Of a stretch of DNA of 64,000 nucleotides, positions 8,833 to 17,795 are shown in pieces. The first letter of the stretch is position 1; the number at the start of each line of letters is the position of its first letter. Both the position numbers and the translations under genes were made by a program. Source of the stretch: Marinobacter halodurans (GTDB lineage: Bacteria > Pseudomonadota > Gammaproteobacteria > Pseudomonadales > Oleiphilaceae); assembly GCF_004327985.1 (NCBI RefSeq), contig NZ_SJDL01000014.1, forward strand, positions 40,117 through 104,116, read 5' to 3'. The notes beneath the pieces were generated by a model that had not been told where the DNA came from, searched no databases, and saw only the letters and a program-made list of their open reading frames with translations.

Positions 8833-9237
8833 TCAAACTTTAGATGCGTAATCCTTATAGGACTTCTCTTCCACGAAACGGGACCCCAGGGCCAGGTTCA
8901 CCTCTTTCTTGATCGCAGCACGCTTGTCATTGGTGACATAGACCGCACGAGCCAGCTCGATGAACCGCGGCCCGAAGTCCTGCGCCGCTTCCTGATCGCG
9001 GATGTCGTCCTCGATTTCCCACAGGGCTTCATTCACCGCCTTGAGCTGTTGGCGCAGTTCGCCGATGGCGGACTGATCCGGAACGGCGTCGTTCCAGGTC
9101 CGGCTCAGCTCATCGAGTTCCAGGCGCACATTGCGCACCTTCTCGGCGTCTTCGATACGCTCGGACTTGATTTCGAGGATCGTGATCTTGTCGAGTACCT
9201 CGCCAAAGGAGACGGGTACGGTGATGACGTCGGCCAT
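8833..9237 (-). CDS. Small cytosolic DUF6165-like protein
   Basis: 134 residues, no signal peptide, no membrane span. It is highly charged and mostly predicted helical, with heptad-like stretches around residues 18-75 suggesting a coiled coil. The opening VITVPVSFGEVLDKITILEIK matches, as I recall, the DUF6165 family, small proteins often found beside glycosyltransferase genes. Function unknown. It lies 65 bases downstream of ilvE on the same strand, probably cotranscribed with it, and is closed by its own terminator before the O-antigen ligase gene. GC-rich like ilvE, so it belongs to the older backbone. Confidence 0.65.
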   Translation of the reverse strand: MADVITVPVSFGEVLDKITILEIKSERIEDAEKVRNVRLELDELSRTWNDAVPDQSAIGELRQQLKAVNEALWEIEDDIRDQEAAQDFGPRFIELARAVYVTNDKRAAIKKEVNLALGSRFVEEKSYKDYASKV

Positions 9238-9302
9238 AGTATTGTTCCGGAGACTCGTTGGTTAACGTTTCGAAGGTGGCCGGCATCACCGGCCACGGCG
9301 AT

Positions 9303-10232
9303 TCAGTCGTTGGTGTGCGTCAGCCAGCTGGCGTTCTCGGGACGCTTGCCCTTGACCGCATCGAAGTACATCGTCTGAAGCTTCTCGGTCAGCGGTCCGC
9401 GCTTGCCGGCACCGATCACACGGCCGTCCAGCTCTCGGATCGGCAGGACTTCCGCAGCGGTTCCGGTGAAGAAAGCCTCATCGGCGATATAGACCTCATC
9501 CCGGGTGATCCGGCGCTCCCGTACCGGGACATTCAGTTCCTTGCAGAAATCCAGGATCGTCTGGCGGGTAATGCCTTCCAGGCAGGAGGTCAGTTCCGGC
9601 GTATGCAGGACGCCATCACGCAGGATAAAGATGTTCTCGCCGGAACCCTCCGCGACGTAGCCTTCATTGTCCAGCAGCAGCGCTTCCTCACAGCCGCAGG
9701 CGACGGCTTCATTCAGCGCCAGCATGGAGTTGATGTAGTTGCCGTTCGCCTTGGCCTTGCACATTGTGATATTCACATGGTGGCGGGTATAGGACGACGT
9801 GCGCACCTTGATCCCCAGTTCGCGGGCTTCCGGCGCCATGTAGGACGGCCAGTGCCAGGCGGCAACCATCAGGTGTACCTTGAGGTTGTCGGCACGCAGG
9901 CCCATACCCTCGGATCCCAGGAACACCATGGGGCGGATATAGGCCTCGTCCAGGTTGTTCTCACGCACGGCGCGGCGCTGGGCCTCGTTCACCTGCTCCT
10001 TGGTGAACGGCATCTTCATGTTGAGGATGTGGGCAGAGCGGAACAGGCGGTCGGTGTGATCCTGCAGACGGAATATCGCAGGACCTTTCTCGGTGTTATA
10101 GGCTCTTACACCTTCGAAGCAGCCCAGGCCGTAATGCAGGGTATGAGTGAGGACGTGCACCTTGGTTTCGCGCCAGGGCACCATTTCTCCATCCAGCCAG
10201 ATGAGGCCGTCACGATCCGCCATCGACATCAT
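9303..10232 (-). CDS. ilvE: Branched-chain amino acid aminotransferase
   Basis: 309 residues. A PLP-dependent class IV aminotransferase that interconverts leucine, isoleucine and valine with their 2-oxo acids using glutamate/2-oxoglutarate, the last step of branched-chain synthesis. Family features are MADRDGLIWLDGEMVPWRETKVH at the N-terminus, LHYGLGCFEGVRAY, the KANGNYINSMLALNEA segment with the PLP lysine, and VAEGSGENIFIL followed by a C-terminal FFTGTAAEVLPI. The length equals the usual IlvE length. It follows glnE on the same strand with a 91-base gap; the glnE-ilvE-LPS gene order is also found in Pseudomonas. The frame could start one codon earlier or later (MM). Confidence 0.95.
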   Translation of the reverse strand: MMSMADRDGLIWLDGEMVPWRETKVHVLTHTLHYGLGCFEGVRAYNTEKGPAIFRLQDHTDRLFRSAHILNMKMPFTKEQVNEAQRRAVRENNLDEAYIRPMVFLGSEGMGLRADNLKVHLMVAAWHWPSYMAPEARELGIKVRTSSYTRHHVNITMCKAKANGNYINSMLALNEAVACGCEEALLLDNEGYVAEGSGENIFILRDGVLHTPELTSCLEGITRQTILDFCKELNVPVRERRITRDEVYIADEAFFTGTAAEVLPIRELDGRVIGAGKRGPLTEKLQTMYFDAVKGKRPENASWLTHTND

Positions 10233-10323
10233 ATTGCTCCTGAAAAAAGCTGTGGAAAGCCCGCCAGCGGGCCCGGAAAAGCCGCCATTCTAGCAGGAAA
10301 CACCAGACCGGCGCAGTAGGGGC

Positions 10324-13248
10324 TTACCCCTCCCGCTCTGCCCGGATTTCCATCACCCGGTTCCAGACCGACCAGATGTAGGCTCTCTCTTCAGGGAAGG
10401 CATCCGCCTCAACCCGGCTGTTCAGGTTCTGCAGGGCACGGCGGTGAATCGTGGAGCGCAAGGCGATATAGGCCTCGCGCAGTTTTTCCGCATCGTGCTG
10501 CGGCAGCACGCCCGCCTGTCCCAGCGCCTCCATCTGTCGGATGTTGTCCGACCACTGGGTCAACTCCGGATGCTCGCTGGAGTACGCCAGCATCAGGTAC
10601 TGGACCATGAATTCCATATCCACGATGCCACCCTGGTCGTGCTTGACATGGAACGCTTCCGGTATTTCGCCTTCCTTGACGGGCGTCCCCAGGCTCGCCC
10701 GCATTTTCTCCCGCATACTGATGACGTCCTGACGCAGGGCGTTGCGGTCGCGGAACTGGCACAGGATGTCGTGCCGGAGTTTCTCGAAAGCTTCCAGCGC
10801 CTCGCGACTGCCGGCCACGCCCCGGGCCCGGGCCAGGGCCTGGTGCTCCCAGGTCCAGGCATCCTCGCGCTGGTATTTTTCAAACGCTGAAAGGCTGCTC
10901 ACCAGCAACCCCGAATTGCCGGAGGGGCGCAGTCGCATGTCCACTTCGTACAGCTGACCGGATGGCGTCTGCGTGCTGAGGATGTGGACGATGCGCTGGC
11001 CCAGGCGGGTGTAGAACACCGCGTTGTCGATGGGCTTGTCGCCGTTGGTCGATCCATTCGGATCCGCGGTGTGGATGAACACCAGATCCAGGTCGGAGGT
11101 ATAGCCCAGCTCGATGCCACCCAGCTTGCCGTAGCCGACAATGGCAAAGTCACTGTCGCAGGCGGAACCGTCACCATGATGGGGATAGCCATGGCGGCTC
11201 ACCAGGTTGGAGAAGGCCACTTCCACCACATGATCCAGCACCACCTCGGCGATCCAGGTGAGGTAATCGCTGACTTTCATTAGGGGCAGCGTCCCGCGCA
11301 GCTCCGACGCCGCCACCCGCAAGACGTGTGCCTTCTTGAAATGGCGCAGGACCTCCATCTGCTCTTCCAGATCCTCCATCGGGATGCGCAGCAGTTGCTG
11401 GCGCAGATCGTCCTGCAACGCTTCCCGGGACGGCGGGTGGTACAGGCTTTCCCGGTTGAGCAGCTCATCGAGCAGCAGTGGCGTCTCCGCCAGTTGCCGG
11501 GCAATCCAGGGGCTCTCGCTGCACAGGCGCACCAGTTCATGCAATGCGCCCGGATTTTCCAGCAGCAGGACCAGGTAGGCCGTGCGGCGCAGGACGGCTT
11601 CGACCAACTGGAGGACCCGGGACAGGGTCTCGGAGGGCTGGTCGACCTGGCTCAGCGCTTCCAGCAACACCGGGACAAAGCGATTCAGGCGGCGCCGCCC
11701 CTCGGTCTGCATCATCTGTGTGGTCCGGCTACTGCGCAGGGTCACAAGCTGCTCGAGGCTCTGTTCCGGCGCTTCGAATCCAGCCTGTGCCAGTCGTTTT
11801 ACCGCCGCTTCGGGTTCCAGCTCCGCCAGCCAGATTTCCTGCCAGCGGGCGCTGGCCTCTCCTTCCTCCGTCTCCTCTTCGTCAGAGGCGATGATATCAG
11901 CGAAGTGCCGCGCCACCCGGTTGCGATGGGTATCGAGTTCGGCCAGGCAATCGCGCCAACTCTCGAATCCCATGACCATGGCCACCCGAGCCTGCGCGGC
12001 GGGCGTCGCCGGCAACTCCTGGGTCTGCTGGTCCGCAATGCCCTGCAAGGCATGTTCGAGGTTGCGCAGGAAGAAGTAGGCATCGGCCAGTTCGTCGGCC
12101 ACCGTCTGGGGCAGTAATTCGAGATTGACCAGTTCCGGCAGGATCAACAGCAGCTCCCGCTGCTGGAGTTCGCGATCGCGCCCACCCCGGATCAACTGGA
12201 AAGCCTGGACCACGAATTCAATCTCTCGGATGCCGCCATCACCCAGCTTGATGTTGTTTTCCATGCCCTTGCGACGCACTTCGCGACTGATCATGGATTT
12301 CATGCTGCGAAGCGATTCAAAAGCACTGAAATCAATATACTTGCGATAGACAAACGGGCGCAGCGTGGCCATCAGCACCTCACCCGCTTTCTTGTCGCCG
12401 GCAACGACCCGGGCCTTGACCATGGCATAGCGCTCCCAGTCACGCCCCTGATCCTGGTAGTAGGACTCCAGCGCGCCGAAACTGAGCGCCAATGCGCCAC
12501 TCTGTCCATAGGGGCGCAGTCGCATATCAACCCGGAAGACAAACCCGTCGGCGGTCAGTTGGTCCAGCGCCTGGATCAAGCGCTGCCCCAGCCGGATAAA
12601 GAACTGCTGGTTGTCCATGGCCCGCGCCCCGCCCCGGGTTTCACCATTGGACGGGAAGCCGAAGATCAGGTCGATGTCGGAAGACACGTTCAGTTCGTGG
12701 CCGCCCAACTTGCCCATGCCCATCACCACCAGGCGCTGTGGTGCTTCCTGACCGGTAACCGGATCGATGCCCCAGGGTGTGCCCGACTGCACACAGGCGT
12801 CCTGGTAGAGCCAGTCCAGGGCGCCATCGATGGCGACATCAGCCATGGCACTGGCAGCGCCCATGGTTTCATCCAGATCCGCCAGACGTACGAAATCACG
12901 GAAGATAATCCGGAACATCGCCTCACGGCGAAACAGCCGTAGCGCGCGGTGCAGCGATGCTTCGTCGGTGACTTCCTGCAGGTAGGCCTGCCAGCGGGCG
13001 GCGAGAACGGCTTGATCCAGCGGCTGTGACAGCGGCTGGCTCTTCAGGCAGTCATACAGCCAACCGTGATGACGCTCGAGAACCTCTCGCAGAAAGAAGC
13101 TGCCAACCAACGCACGCTGCCAATGGACTCGAGTGACGATCCTGTCCTGCGGCAGCGGCGGCAGTCCATCGAGCAGTCTCGTCACGCCATCGGCGTCTTC
13201 ACGAAGCAGGTCCGGAATCGCGGGGCCGGAATGCGGGGCAACTGTCAT
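10324..13248 (-). CDS. glnE: Bifunctional glutamine synthetase adenylyltransferase/adenylyl-removing enzyme
   Basis: 974 residues (E. coli GlnE is 946). It attaches AMP to, and removes it from, the regulatory tyrosine of glutamine synthetase under control of PII and glutamine. Two nucleotidyltransferase domains are visible: the N-terminal deadenylylase with GMGKLGGHELNVSSDIDLIF near residue 180, and the C-terminal adenylylase with GYGKLGGIELGYTSDLDLVF near residue 695. Each has the G-x-LG-x(6)-SDxD metal site, and each is followed by a helical regulatory region. The target glnA lies 7 kb away in this window. The CYTH gene is upstream on the same strand, an arrangement also seen as ygiF-glnE in E. 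coli. Confidence 0.96.
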   Translation of the reverse strand: MTVAPHSGPAIPDLLREDADGVTRLLDGLPPLPQDRIVTRVHWQRALVGSFFLREVLERHHGWLYDCLKSQPLSQPLDQAVLAARWQAYLQEVTDEASLHRALRLFRREAMFRIIFRDFVRLADLDETMGAASAMADVAIDGALDWLYQDACVQSGTPWGIDPVTGQEAPQRLVVMGMGKLGGHELNVSSDIDLIFGFPSNGETRGGARAMDNQQFFIRLGQRLIQALDQLTADGFVFRVDMRLRPYGQSGALALSFGALESYYQDQGRDWERYAMVKARVVAGDKKAGEVLMATLRPFVYRKYIDFSAFESLRSMKSMISREVRRKGMENNIKLGDGGIREIEFVVQAFQLIRGGRDRELQQRELLLILPELVNLELLPQTVADELADAYFFLRNLEHALQGIADQQTQELPATPAAQARVAMVMGFESWRDCLAELDTHRNRVARHFADIIASDEEETEEGEASARWQEIWLAELEPEAAVKRLAQAGFEAPEQSLEQLVTLRSSRTTQMMQTEGRRRLNRFVPVLLEALSQVDQPSETLSRVLQLVEAVLRRTAYLVLLLENPGALHELVRLCSESPWIARQLAETPLLLDELLNRESLYHPPSREALQDDLRQQLLRIPMEDLEEQMEVLRHFKKAHVLRVAASELRGTLPLMKVSDYLTWIAEVVLDHVVEVAFSNLVSRHGYPHHGDGSACDSDFAIVGYGKLGGIELGYTSDLDLVFIHTADPNGSTNGDKPIDNAVFYTRLGQRIVHILSTQTPSGQLYEVDMRLRPSGNSGLLVSSLSAFEKYQREDAWTWEHQALARARGVAGSREALEAFEKLRHDILCQFRDRNALRQDVISMREKMRASLGTPVKEGEIPEAFHVKHDQGGIVDMEFMVQYLMLAYSSEHPELTQWSDNIRQMEALGQAGVLPQHDAEKLREAYIALRSTIHRRALQNLNSRVEADAFPEERAYIWSVWNRVMEIRAEREG

Positions 13249-13504
13249 AACGTCAAAACCACCTTATCGCTCAGCAACTTCCTGGGGCGCCCGCCAGGTC
13301 ATCCGTCTGGACTGGAACACGGCAACTACCCGGCCCCTGGCCCGGGACATCACCGATGCTCAACAAAGACAGACGCACCGTCACCAGCCGGGCACCATTT
13401 TATTACGCATCTTCCCATGTCAGGAGTGATCCGCCAACGCCTCAGGCGGTTGACGCTGATCCCGGCCGGCCTCGTCGCATCCCCTGTGGACGACGCCTGC
13501 TACA

Positions 13505-14353
13505 TTATCGTGCCGGCCGTTGCAGCAATCCCAACTGGAGTCTCAGCAGCCGAGTATCGAACAGCCAGTCCGTCGCCCTATCATCCTGGGCTAACGCCCA
13601 GCGCCATTCTTCCTCGAGCCCCATACGCGTAGCGACCTGGTGCAACGCATCGAGCGCCTCCCGGCACACCTGCCCGGCCTCGCCGGTCAGCCAGTGGATC
13701 CCGAGAGCCTGCAGCCAGGCTGTCACAGGCTCATCGCTATCAACACGACTCGCGGGCTCGCCAAGCCCCGCCAGGTAGTAACCCTGCTCCGCCTTGCTGA
13801 CCAGGTTCAGGAAAGCCGGCACCTGTCCCACCAGCTGCGAGGCCAGTTCCAACAGCGCAGTGCTATCGCCGGATTTCAGTTCAAGCTCCAATTCGGCCAG
13901 CGCACGTTGCCGCGAGCCGGCCACGACCGTTCCGCTGTCCAGCGCGCACTCTATGGTCGCCCCCTCCCGAGTCAGCAGACGGGTTTCGCGATCGAAGTTG
14001 GTCTCGAAAATCACTGCCAGCCGGGCCAGGTTGACGTTCTCGGCAATCGGCGTGTCCGCCAGCAATCCCAGGTTCAGATCAGCGCCGGGTAGCGGCCATT
14101 CCCACTCCTGCCGTTTGTGCGCGCCATCGACAAACTCACCCTGTGTCTTGAGCGTCTGGATGTAATGGGCATCCGCCTGACGCACCCGCAGGGCTGCGCG
14201 CTCGTGATTCAGGGCCTGCTCGGGGGTGTCGAAATACCGGTTCACCAGGCGCTTCCGGGTGGTCTCGCCCGATCCCCAACCCGCCAGCCAAGCCCTTGCC
14301 GCATCTATGCCACCCTTTCCCAGCGTCAACTTGATTTCCAGTTCTTCAGCCAT
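13505..14353 (-). CDS. CYTH domain protein, probable inorganic triphosphatase without CHAD
   Basis: 282 residues. The N-terminus contains ELEIK (residues 4-8), the ExExK signature of CYTH triphosphate-tunnel enzymes, followed by tunnel-strand motifs NRYFDTPEQAL, ALRVRQADAHYIQTLKT, EWEWPLP, FETNFDRETRLL, ALDSGTVVAG and ELELELKSGD, with basic and acidic residues in the expected places. By similarity to E. coli YgiF it would hydrolyse inorganic tripolyphosphate. YgiF is about 433 residues with a C-terminal CHAD domain; here only about 80 residues follow CYTH and no CHAD-like frame continues in the 256 bases before glnE. It sits upstream of glnE, as in E. coli, and downstream of the porin terminator. 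Confidence 0.82.
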   Translation of the reverse strand: MAEELEIKLTLGKGGIDAARAWLAGWGSGETTRKRLVNRYFDTPEQALNHERAALRVRQADAHYIQTLKTQGEFVDGAHKRQEWEWPLPGADLNLGLLADTPIAENVNLARLAVIFETNFDRETRLLTREGATIECALDSGTVVAGSRQRALAELELELKSGDSTALLELASQLVGQVPAFLNLVSKAEQGYYLAGLGEPASRVDSDEPVTAWLQALGIHWLTGEAGQVCREALDALHQVATRMGLEEEWRWALAQDDRATDWLFDTRLLRLQLGLLQRPAR

Positions 14354-14415
14354 GTTCTATCCGGATCCGTATCGGTGATTCGCGCTTCAGGATAAGGCGC
14401 AAAACGTCCGGGCAC

Positions 14416-14449
14416 AAAAAAACCGGCACCCCAAGGGGCGCCGGTTTTT
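14416..14449 (-). terminator. Terminator of the porin gene
   Basis: A GC-rich hairpin made of ACCGGC-x-CCCC and GGGG-x-GCCGGT, with one internal mismatch and a 2-base loop. It is flanked by A7 on the left and T5 on the right, so it could work in both directions. It lies just downstream of the porin stop and upstream of the CYTH gene, separating the two transcripts. Confidence 0.85.
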
Positions 14450-14481
14450 CAGGTACGGCTTCGAGTCAGCTAAGCGCTGAA

Positions 14482-15483
14482 TCAGAAGTAGTAAGTACCA
14501 CCGATAGCCAGATCGGTTTGATCGCTGGCATCAGGACCGAAGGTATTGTCCGGATACTGACCCAGGTAACCTTCAACGTAGACGTACATGTGGTCAGACA
14601 GGTTGTGCAGAGCCTGTACAGAGAATACGTCAGAGTCGTCAACATCGCTGTCCGGAGACAGATGCTCCCAGGAAGCTGCGAAGGTGTTGGCACCCATTGA
14701 GTATGAACCCAACAGGCCGTATACGTCAGCTACGTCTTTGCGGGTCTTGACCAGACCAGTGACACGCAGGTTATCCATGCTGTAGCTGGCACGAGCGCCG
14801 TAGGTGTTCTCATTGTTGAAGCTGGCAGAGTTGCTGCTGTATGCGCGACCACCGTCGTTGGAATCCATGGCAACGGCCAGTTCCAGACCACTCATTTCAT
14901 ACGTCGCAGCCAGCTGGTACGGGTAAGACTTGCCACCGGTATCGCTGTCGCCGTTAACCTGAACCGCACCACCGAGGGTCAGACCGCTGAAGGACGGCGT
15001 CTTATACTGGATCAGGTTGCCTTCGCCAGTGTCGTAACCACCACCCAGGTTCTGACCGCCGTACTCGTAATAGTTGGCAATTTCATCGATAGCGGATTCG
15101 AAGGTGGAATCGTCAGAACCAACCCAGATCTGACCAAAGCTGTCGCCTTTCACACCAATGTAGGCTTCGTCAAGCTTGGTGATACCGTTGTGGTCTGCAC
15201 CTGAACCGCCACCAGAATGAGCTTTATCGTCTGCTGCAATACCTTCAAGCTCCATCTTGAAGAAACCTTCAACGCCCGGTGCAATCTCGTGGCTGTGCTT
15301 GACACCCAGAGTCGTGCCGTTGTCCTGAAGGCCACTGAAGCTGCTGCCAGCGCCGTCAAGGTCAGTGTAAACAGTGTTCAACTGGATGTTGCCGTATACG
15401 GTCGGCAGGTTGGATTCCTGCGCCAGCGCTGCGCCGGAAAAAGTAGCCGCCGCTACAGCTGATGCGATCAGAGTCTTTTTCAT
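14482..15483 (-). CDS. Outer-membrane general porin
   Basis: 333 residues from ATG at 15483; upstream in-frame starts would place extra residues before the signal peptide. The protein begins MKKTLIASAVAAATFSGAALAQ, a clear Sec signal peptide with an ALA-Q cleavage site. The mature part is rich in alternating beta-strand patterns (YGNIQLNTVYTDLDG, LGVKHSHEIAPGVEGFFKMELEG, YIGVKGDSFGQIWVGSDDSTF) and ends in an aromatic YYF, the C-terminal phenylalanine recognised by the BAM machinery. This matches Gram-negative porins (Porin_4 type, PF13609) that form trimeric 16-strand channels. The mature protein is rich in Asp and Gly, as in marine species. Monocistronic: own terminator and a long upstream region. 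Confidence 0.9.
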   Translation of the reverse strand: MKKTLIASAVAAATFSGAALAQESNLPTVYGNIQLNTVYTDLDGAGSSFSGLQDNGTTLGVKHSHEIAPGVEGFFKMELEGIAADDKAHSGGGSGADHNGITKLDEAYIGVKGDSFGQIWVGSDDSTFESAIDEIANYYEYGGQNLGGGYDTGEGNLIQYKTPSFSGLTLGGAVQVNGDSDTGGKSYPYQLAATYEMSGLELAVAMDSNDGGRAYSSNSASFNNENTYGARASYSMDNLRVTGLVKTRKDVADVYGLLGSYSMGANTFAASWEHLSPDSDVDDSDVFSVQALHNLSDHMYVYVEGYLGQYPDNTFGPDASDQTDLAIGGTYYF

Positions 15484-15913
15484 GTTGCGTCTTCCTTCTT
15501 GAGTTAACTCAGGTTTTAGCCGCGGGTTTTTACCCGTTTTTAGTATTGGGCCTTTTAGCAGGCCCATTATGTGAATCAAGCATGTCATTCGAGTTACGCC
15601 CGGAGCGAATCCTGAGCCACAACAGGAACATGCGTGATACGTTTCCTTTCAGGCTCCCTAAATCGTCCCAGCTCCTGCCGAACCCGATCCGGGTACACCT
15701 TCAAGGTCAGTCACTTACAGCTGCTTCTTAAAGCACTGCATAATGACACGGTTTTAATACAGTCAATCTCATTTTGCAAATTTTTTTGGCGATTTTTTAA
15801 GCGTTCAGATCACGCCAATCTTCAAACCAATCCAACAAGTTTCAGGCCAACCCAGAAAAAACTCCATTTTTCAGTCAGTTATTCTGCATTACCCTCTGGA
15901 CTGATCATTAAGC

Positions 15914-15932
15914 CTGCGCCATGATGGCGCAG
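15914..15932. repeat. Short palindrome CTGCGCCA-TGA-TGGCGCAG
   Basis: Perfect 8-base arms around a 3-base loop in the porin-dtd spacer. It lacks a T-run on either side, so it is not an obvious terminator; it may be a protein-binding site. Confidence 0.6.
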
Positions 15933-15977
15933 CCCCTGACTGACTGCACCTTAATCATTCCTGGCATTAAAGCATCG

Positions 15978-16017
15978 GAAAGTAGCACAACTATTCGATC
16001 AATCAAGTGCTACTTTC
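15978..16017. repeat. 40-base inverted repeat with perfect 11-base arms
   Basis: GAAAGTAGCAC and GTGCTACTTTC face each other across 18 AT-rich bases. No T-tract follows on either strand, which argues against a classical terminator. It lies about 85 bases downstream of the dtd stop and about 210 bases upstream of the weak porin promoter candidate. A cruciform, an operator or a transcript-end hairpin for dtd are all possible. Confidence 0.75.
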
Positions 16018-16102
16018 GGCCACCCTCGGGCGGCATTGAATCACGGCAATCGTGACGCTTTTATGACACATTTTCCTGCCCATGGCCCGGGGCACCTTGA
16101 TC

Positions 16103-16546
16103 TCAGGCATCCAGGAGAAACGTCACCGGCCCGTCGTTGACCAGCGAGACGGCCATATCGGCGCCGAACTGCCCGGTACCCAGCCGCGCCTCGCCCAAGA
16201 CCTCCTGCGCGCTCGCCACAAATGCCCGAAACAGGGTGTTGCCCTGGTCTGGCGGCGCCGCAGATGAAAAGCTGGGGCGCTGGCCTTTGCGTGTATCGGC
16301 GGCAAGGGTGAACTGGGGAACAACAAGGAGGCTGCCTCCACAATCCTGGAGGCTGAGGTTCATTCGACCGTCGGCGTCGGGAAAGATCCGGTAGTTGAGG
16401 ACACGCTGGCAGAGATTCCGGGCGGTTTCGTCAGTGTCGTCGTGTTCGACGCCGAGAAACAGGAGAATACCCGCGTCGATACGGCCGACAGACTGGCCGT
16501 CCACGTCCACCTTGGCATGAGTCACCCGCTGGATGAGGGCCTTCAA
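16103..16546 (-). CDS. dtd: D-aminoacyl-tRNA deacylase
   Basis: 147 residues (E. coli Dtd is 145). It hydrolyses D-aminoacyl-tRNAs, and glycine mischarged on tRNA-Ala, to keep D-amino acids out of proteins. Motifs are the N-terminal KALIQRVTHAKVDVDG, VVPQFTLAADTRKGQRPSF near residue 80 and the C-terminal NDGPVTFLLDA. The open frame extends 22 codons upstream, but TTG at 16546 has AAGGAG five bases ahead and matches the family's N-terminus, so it is chosen as the start. Cytosolic dimer by family. It runs in the same direction as the iminopeptidase and typA genes upstream. Confidence 0.93.
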   Translation of the reverse strand: MKALIQRVTHAKVDVDGQSVGRIDAGILLFLGVEHDDTDETARNLCQRVLNYRIFPDADGRMNLSLQDCGGSLLVVPQFTLAADTRKGQRPSFSSAAPPDQGNTLFRAFVASAQEVLGEARLGTGQFGADMAVSLVNDGPVTFLLDA

Positions 16547-16718
16547 ATCAACTCCTTGTCCCTTTGCCGGTTCGAACTGCTGGGGCTTTGTCATGCCTGG
16601 AATATGACCCATTCATGACAGGACTGCTACGAACAGATCAGGATTCTAATTATCCCCACCCGGCTCGGCAAGCAGCGGTTACATAAATAGACAAAAGACG
16701 GATACTTTTGCTGCAGCC

Positions 16719-17690
16719 CTAGACCGGACGACGGTGGGAATGCTCGTAGCGTTCGGCCATCCTTTCGCAGGCGCGCATCAGGGCATCGACGATGGCCGGC
16801 TCGGAAGCCGAATGGCCAGCGTCCCGGATGATCGAGAAGTCGGCTTCCGGCCACGCCTGACGCAGGGCATAGGCATTGTCGAGCGGGCAGACCATGTCAT
16901 AGCGTCCGTGCACGATGTGCCCCGGGATACCCTGCAGGCGACCGGCATCCCGGACGATCTGGTCGGGCTCCAGGAAGGAGCTGTTCATGAAATAGTGGCA
17001 CTCGATCCGCGCCAGCGCGATGGCCACGTGGGGATGCCCGAAGTGCTCCACCACCCGCGGGTTGGGATGCAACGTGGCACAGCGCCCTTCCCAGACCGAC
17101 CAGGCCTTGGCGGCCTGCATCTGTTCCAGTTCGTTGGGGCTGGTCAGCCGGCGATAGTAGGCACCGACCATGTCATCCCGTTCGGCTTCGGGAATGATTC
17201 CGATGTAGTCTTCCCAGTAGTCCGGGAAGATCCGCCCGGCCCCATCCTGATAGAACCAGCGTATATCCTGCGGACGGCACAGGAAAATACCGCGCAACAC
17301 CAGGCCCAGGACTTGGCCGGGATGCGTTTCGGCGTACACCAGGCTGAGGGTCGCCCCCCAACTGCCGCCAAAGAGCACCCACTGCTCGATGCCGAGGAAC
17401 TGGCGAATACGCTCCATGTCCTCCACCAGGGCCCGGGTATGATTGCCTTCCAGCTCGGCGAGGGGCGTCGAGCGCCCGGCTCCACGCTGGTCAAACAGGA
17501 TGATGCGAAAACGCTCGGCATCGAAGAAACGTCGATAGTAGTCCTCACAGCCGCCACCGGGACCGCCATGCACCACAACGATCGGGATCCCTTCCGGGTT
17601 ACCGCTTTCTTCGATGTAGAGTTCGTGGGGAGGATCGACCTTGAGTCGATGTTCGGCGTAGGGCTTTATTTCGGGATAGAGCGTCAACAT
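16719..17690 (-). CDS. pip: Proline iminopeptidase
   Basis: 323 residues from ATG at 17690, which matches the family start MLTLYPEIKPY; the 24 codons upstream in frame are not family-like. An alpha/beta hydrolase (peptidase S33) releasing N-terminal proline from peptides. Visible are the oxyanion-hole VVHGGPGGG near residue 38, the nucleophile elbow GGSWGATL near residue 110, VHGRYDMVCP near residue 266 with the acidic member, and DAGHSASEP near residue 295 with the catalytic His. Cytosolic. It lies 105 bases downstream of typA and may share its transcript. A C-terminal HSHRRPV tail is slightly longer than usual. Confidence 0.92.
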   Translation of the reverse strand: MLTLYPEIKPYAEHRLKVDPPHELYIEESGNPEGIPIVVVHGGPGGGCEDYYRRFFDAERFRIILFDQRGAGRSTPLAELEGNHTRALVEDMERIRQFLGIEQWVLFGGSWGATLSLVYAETHPGQVLGLVLRGIFLCRPQDIRWFYQDGAGRIFPDYWEDYIGIIPEAERDDMVGAYYRRLTSPNELEQMQAAKAWSVWEGRCATLHPNPRVVEHFGHPHVAIALARIECHYFMNSSFLEPDQIVRDAGRLQGIPGHIVHGRYDMVCPLDNAYALRQAWPEADFSIIRDAGHSASEPAIVDALMRACERMAERYEHSHRRPV

Positions 17691-17795
17691 GGGACATCCG
17701 GAAGTCGGTGATCGGGCAGACTTCTGAATGTAGGGGATTGAGCATGCAAATGCCACCCTCACCGGCTGAACGGCGAGAGTGGCAGGCAGGGCCTG

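Larger units (their letters stand above)
15484..16102. other. Gene-free region upstream of the porin with inverted repeats
   Basis: 619 bases without a credible gene. The part nearest the porin would be a long 5' untranslated leader. An AT-rich core lies at about 15740-15870. On the minus strand TTGACT at 15766-15761 followed 15-16 bases later by CATTAT/ATTATG is a weak candidate porin promoter. Two inverted repeats, at 15914-15932 and 15978-16017, are annotated separately and lie beyond it toward dtd. Confidence 0.6.

Noticed and set aside
13249..13504. Possible remnant of a CHAD domain between the CYTH gene and glnE
   Set aside because: No minus-strand frame of useful length continues the protein; the stretch contains no recognisable CHAD His-rich motif.
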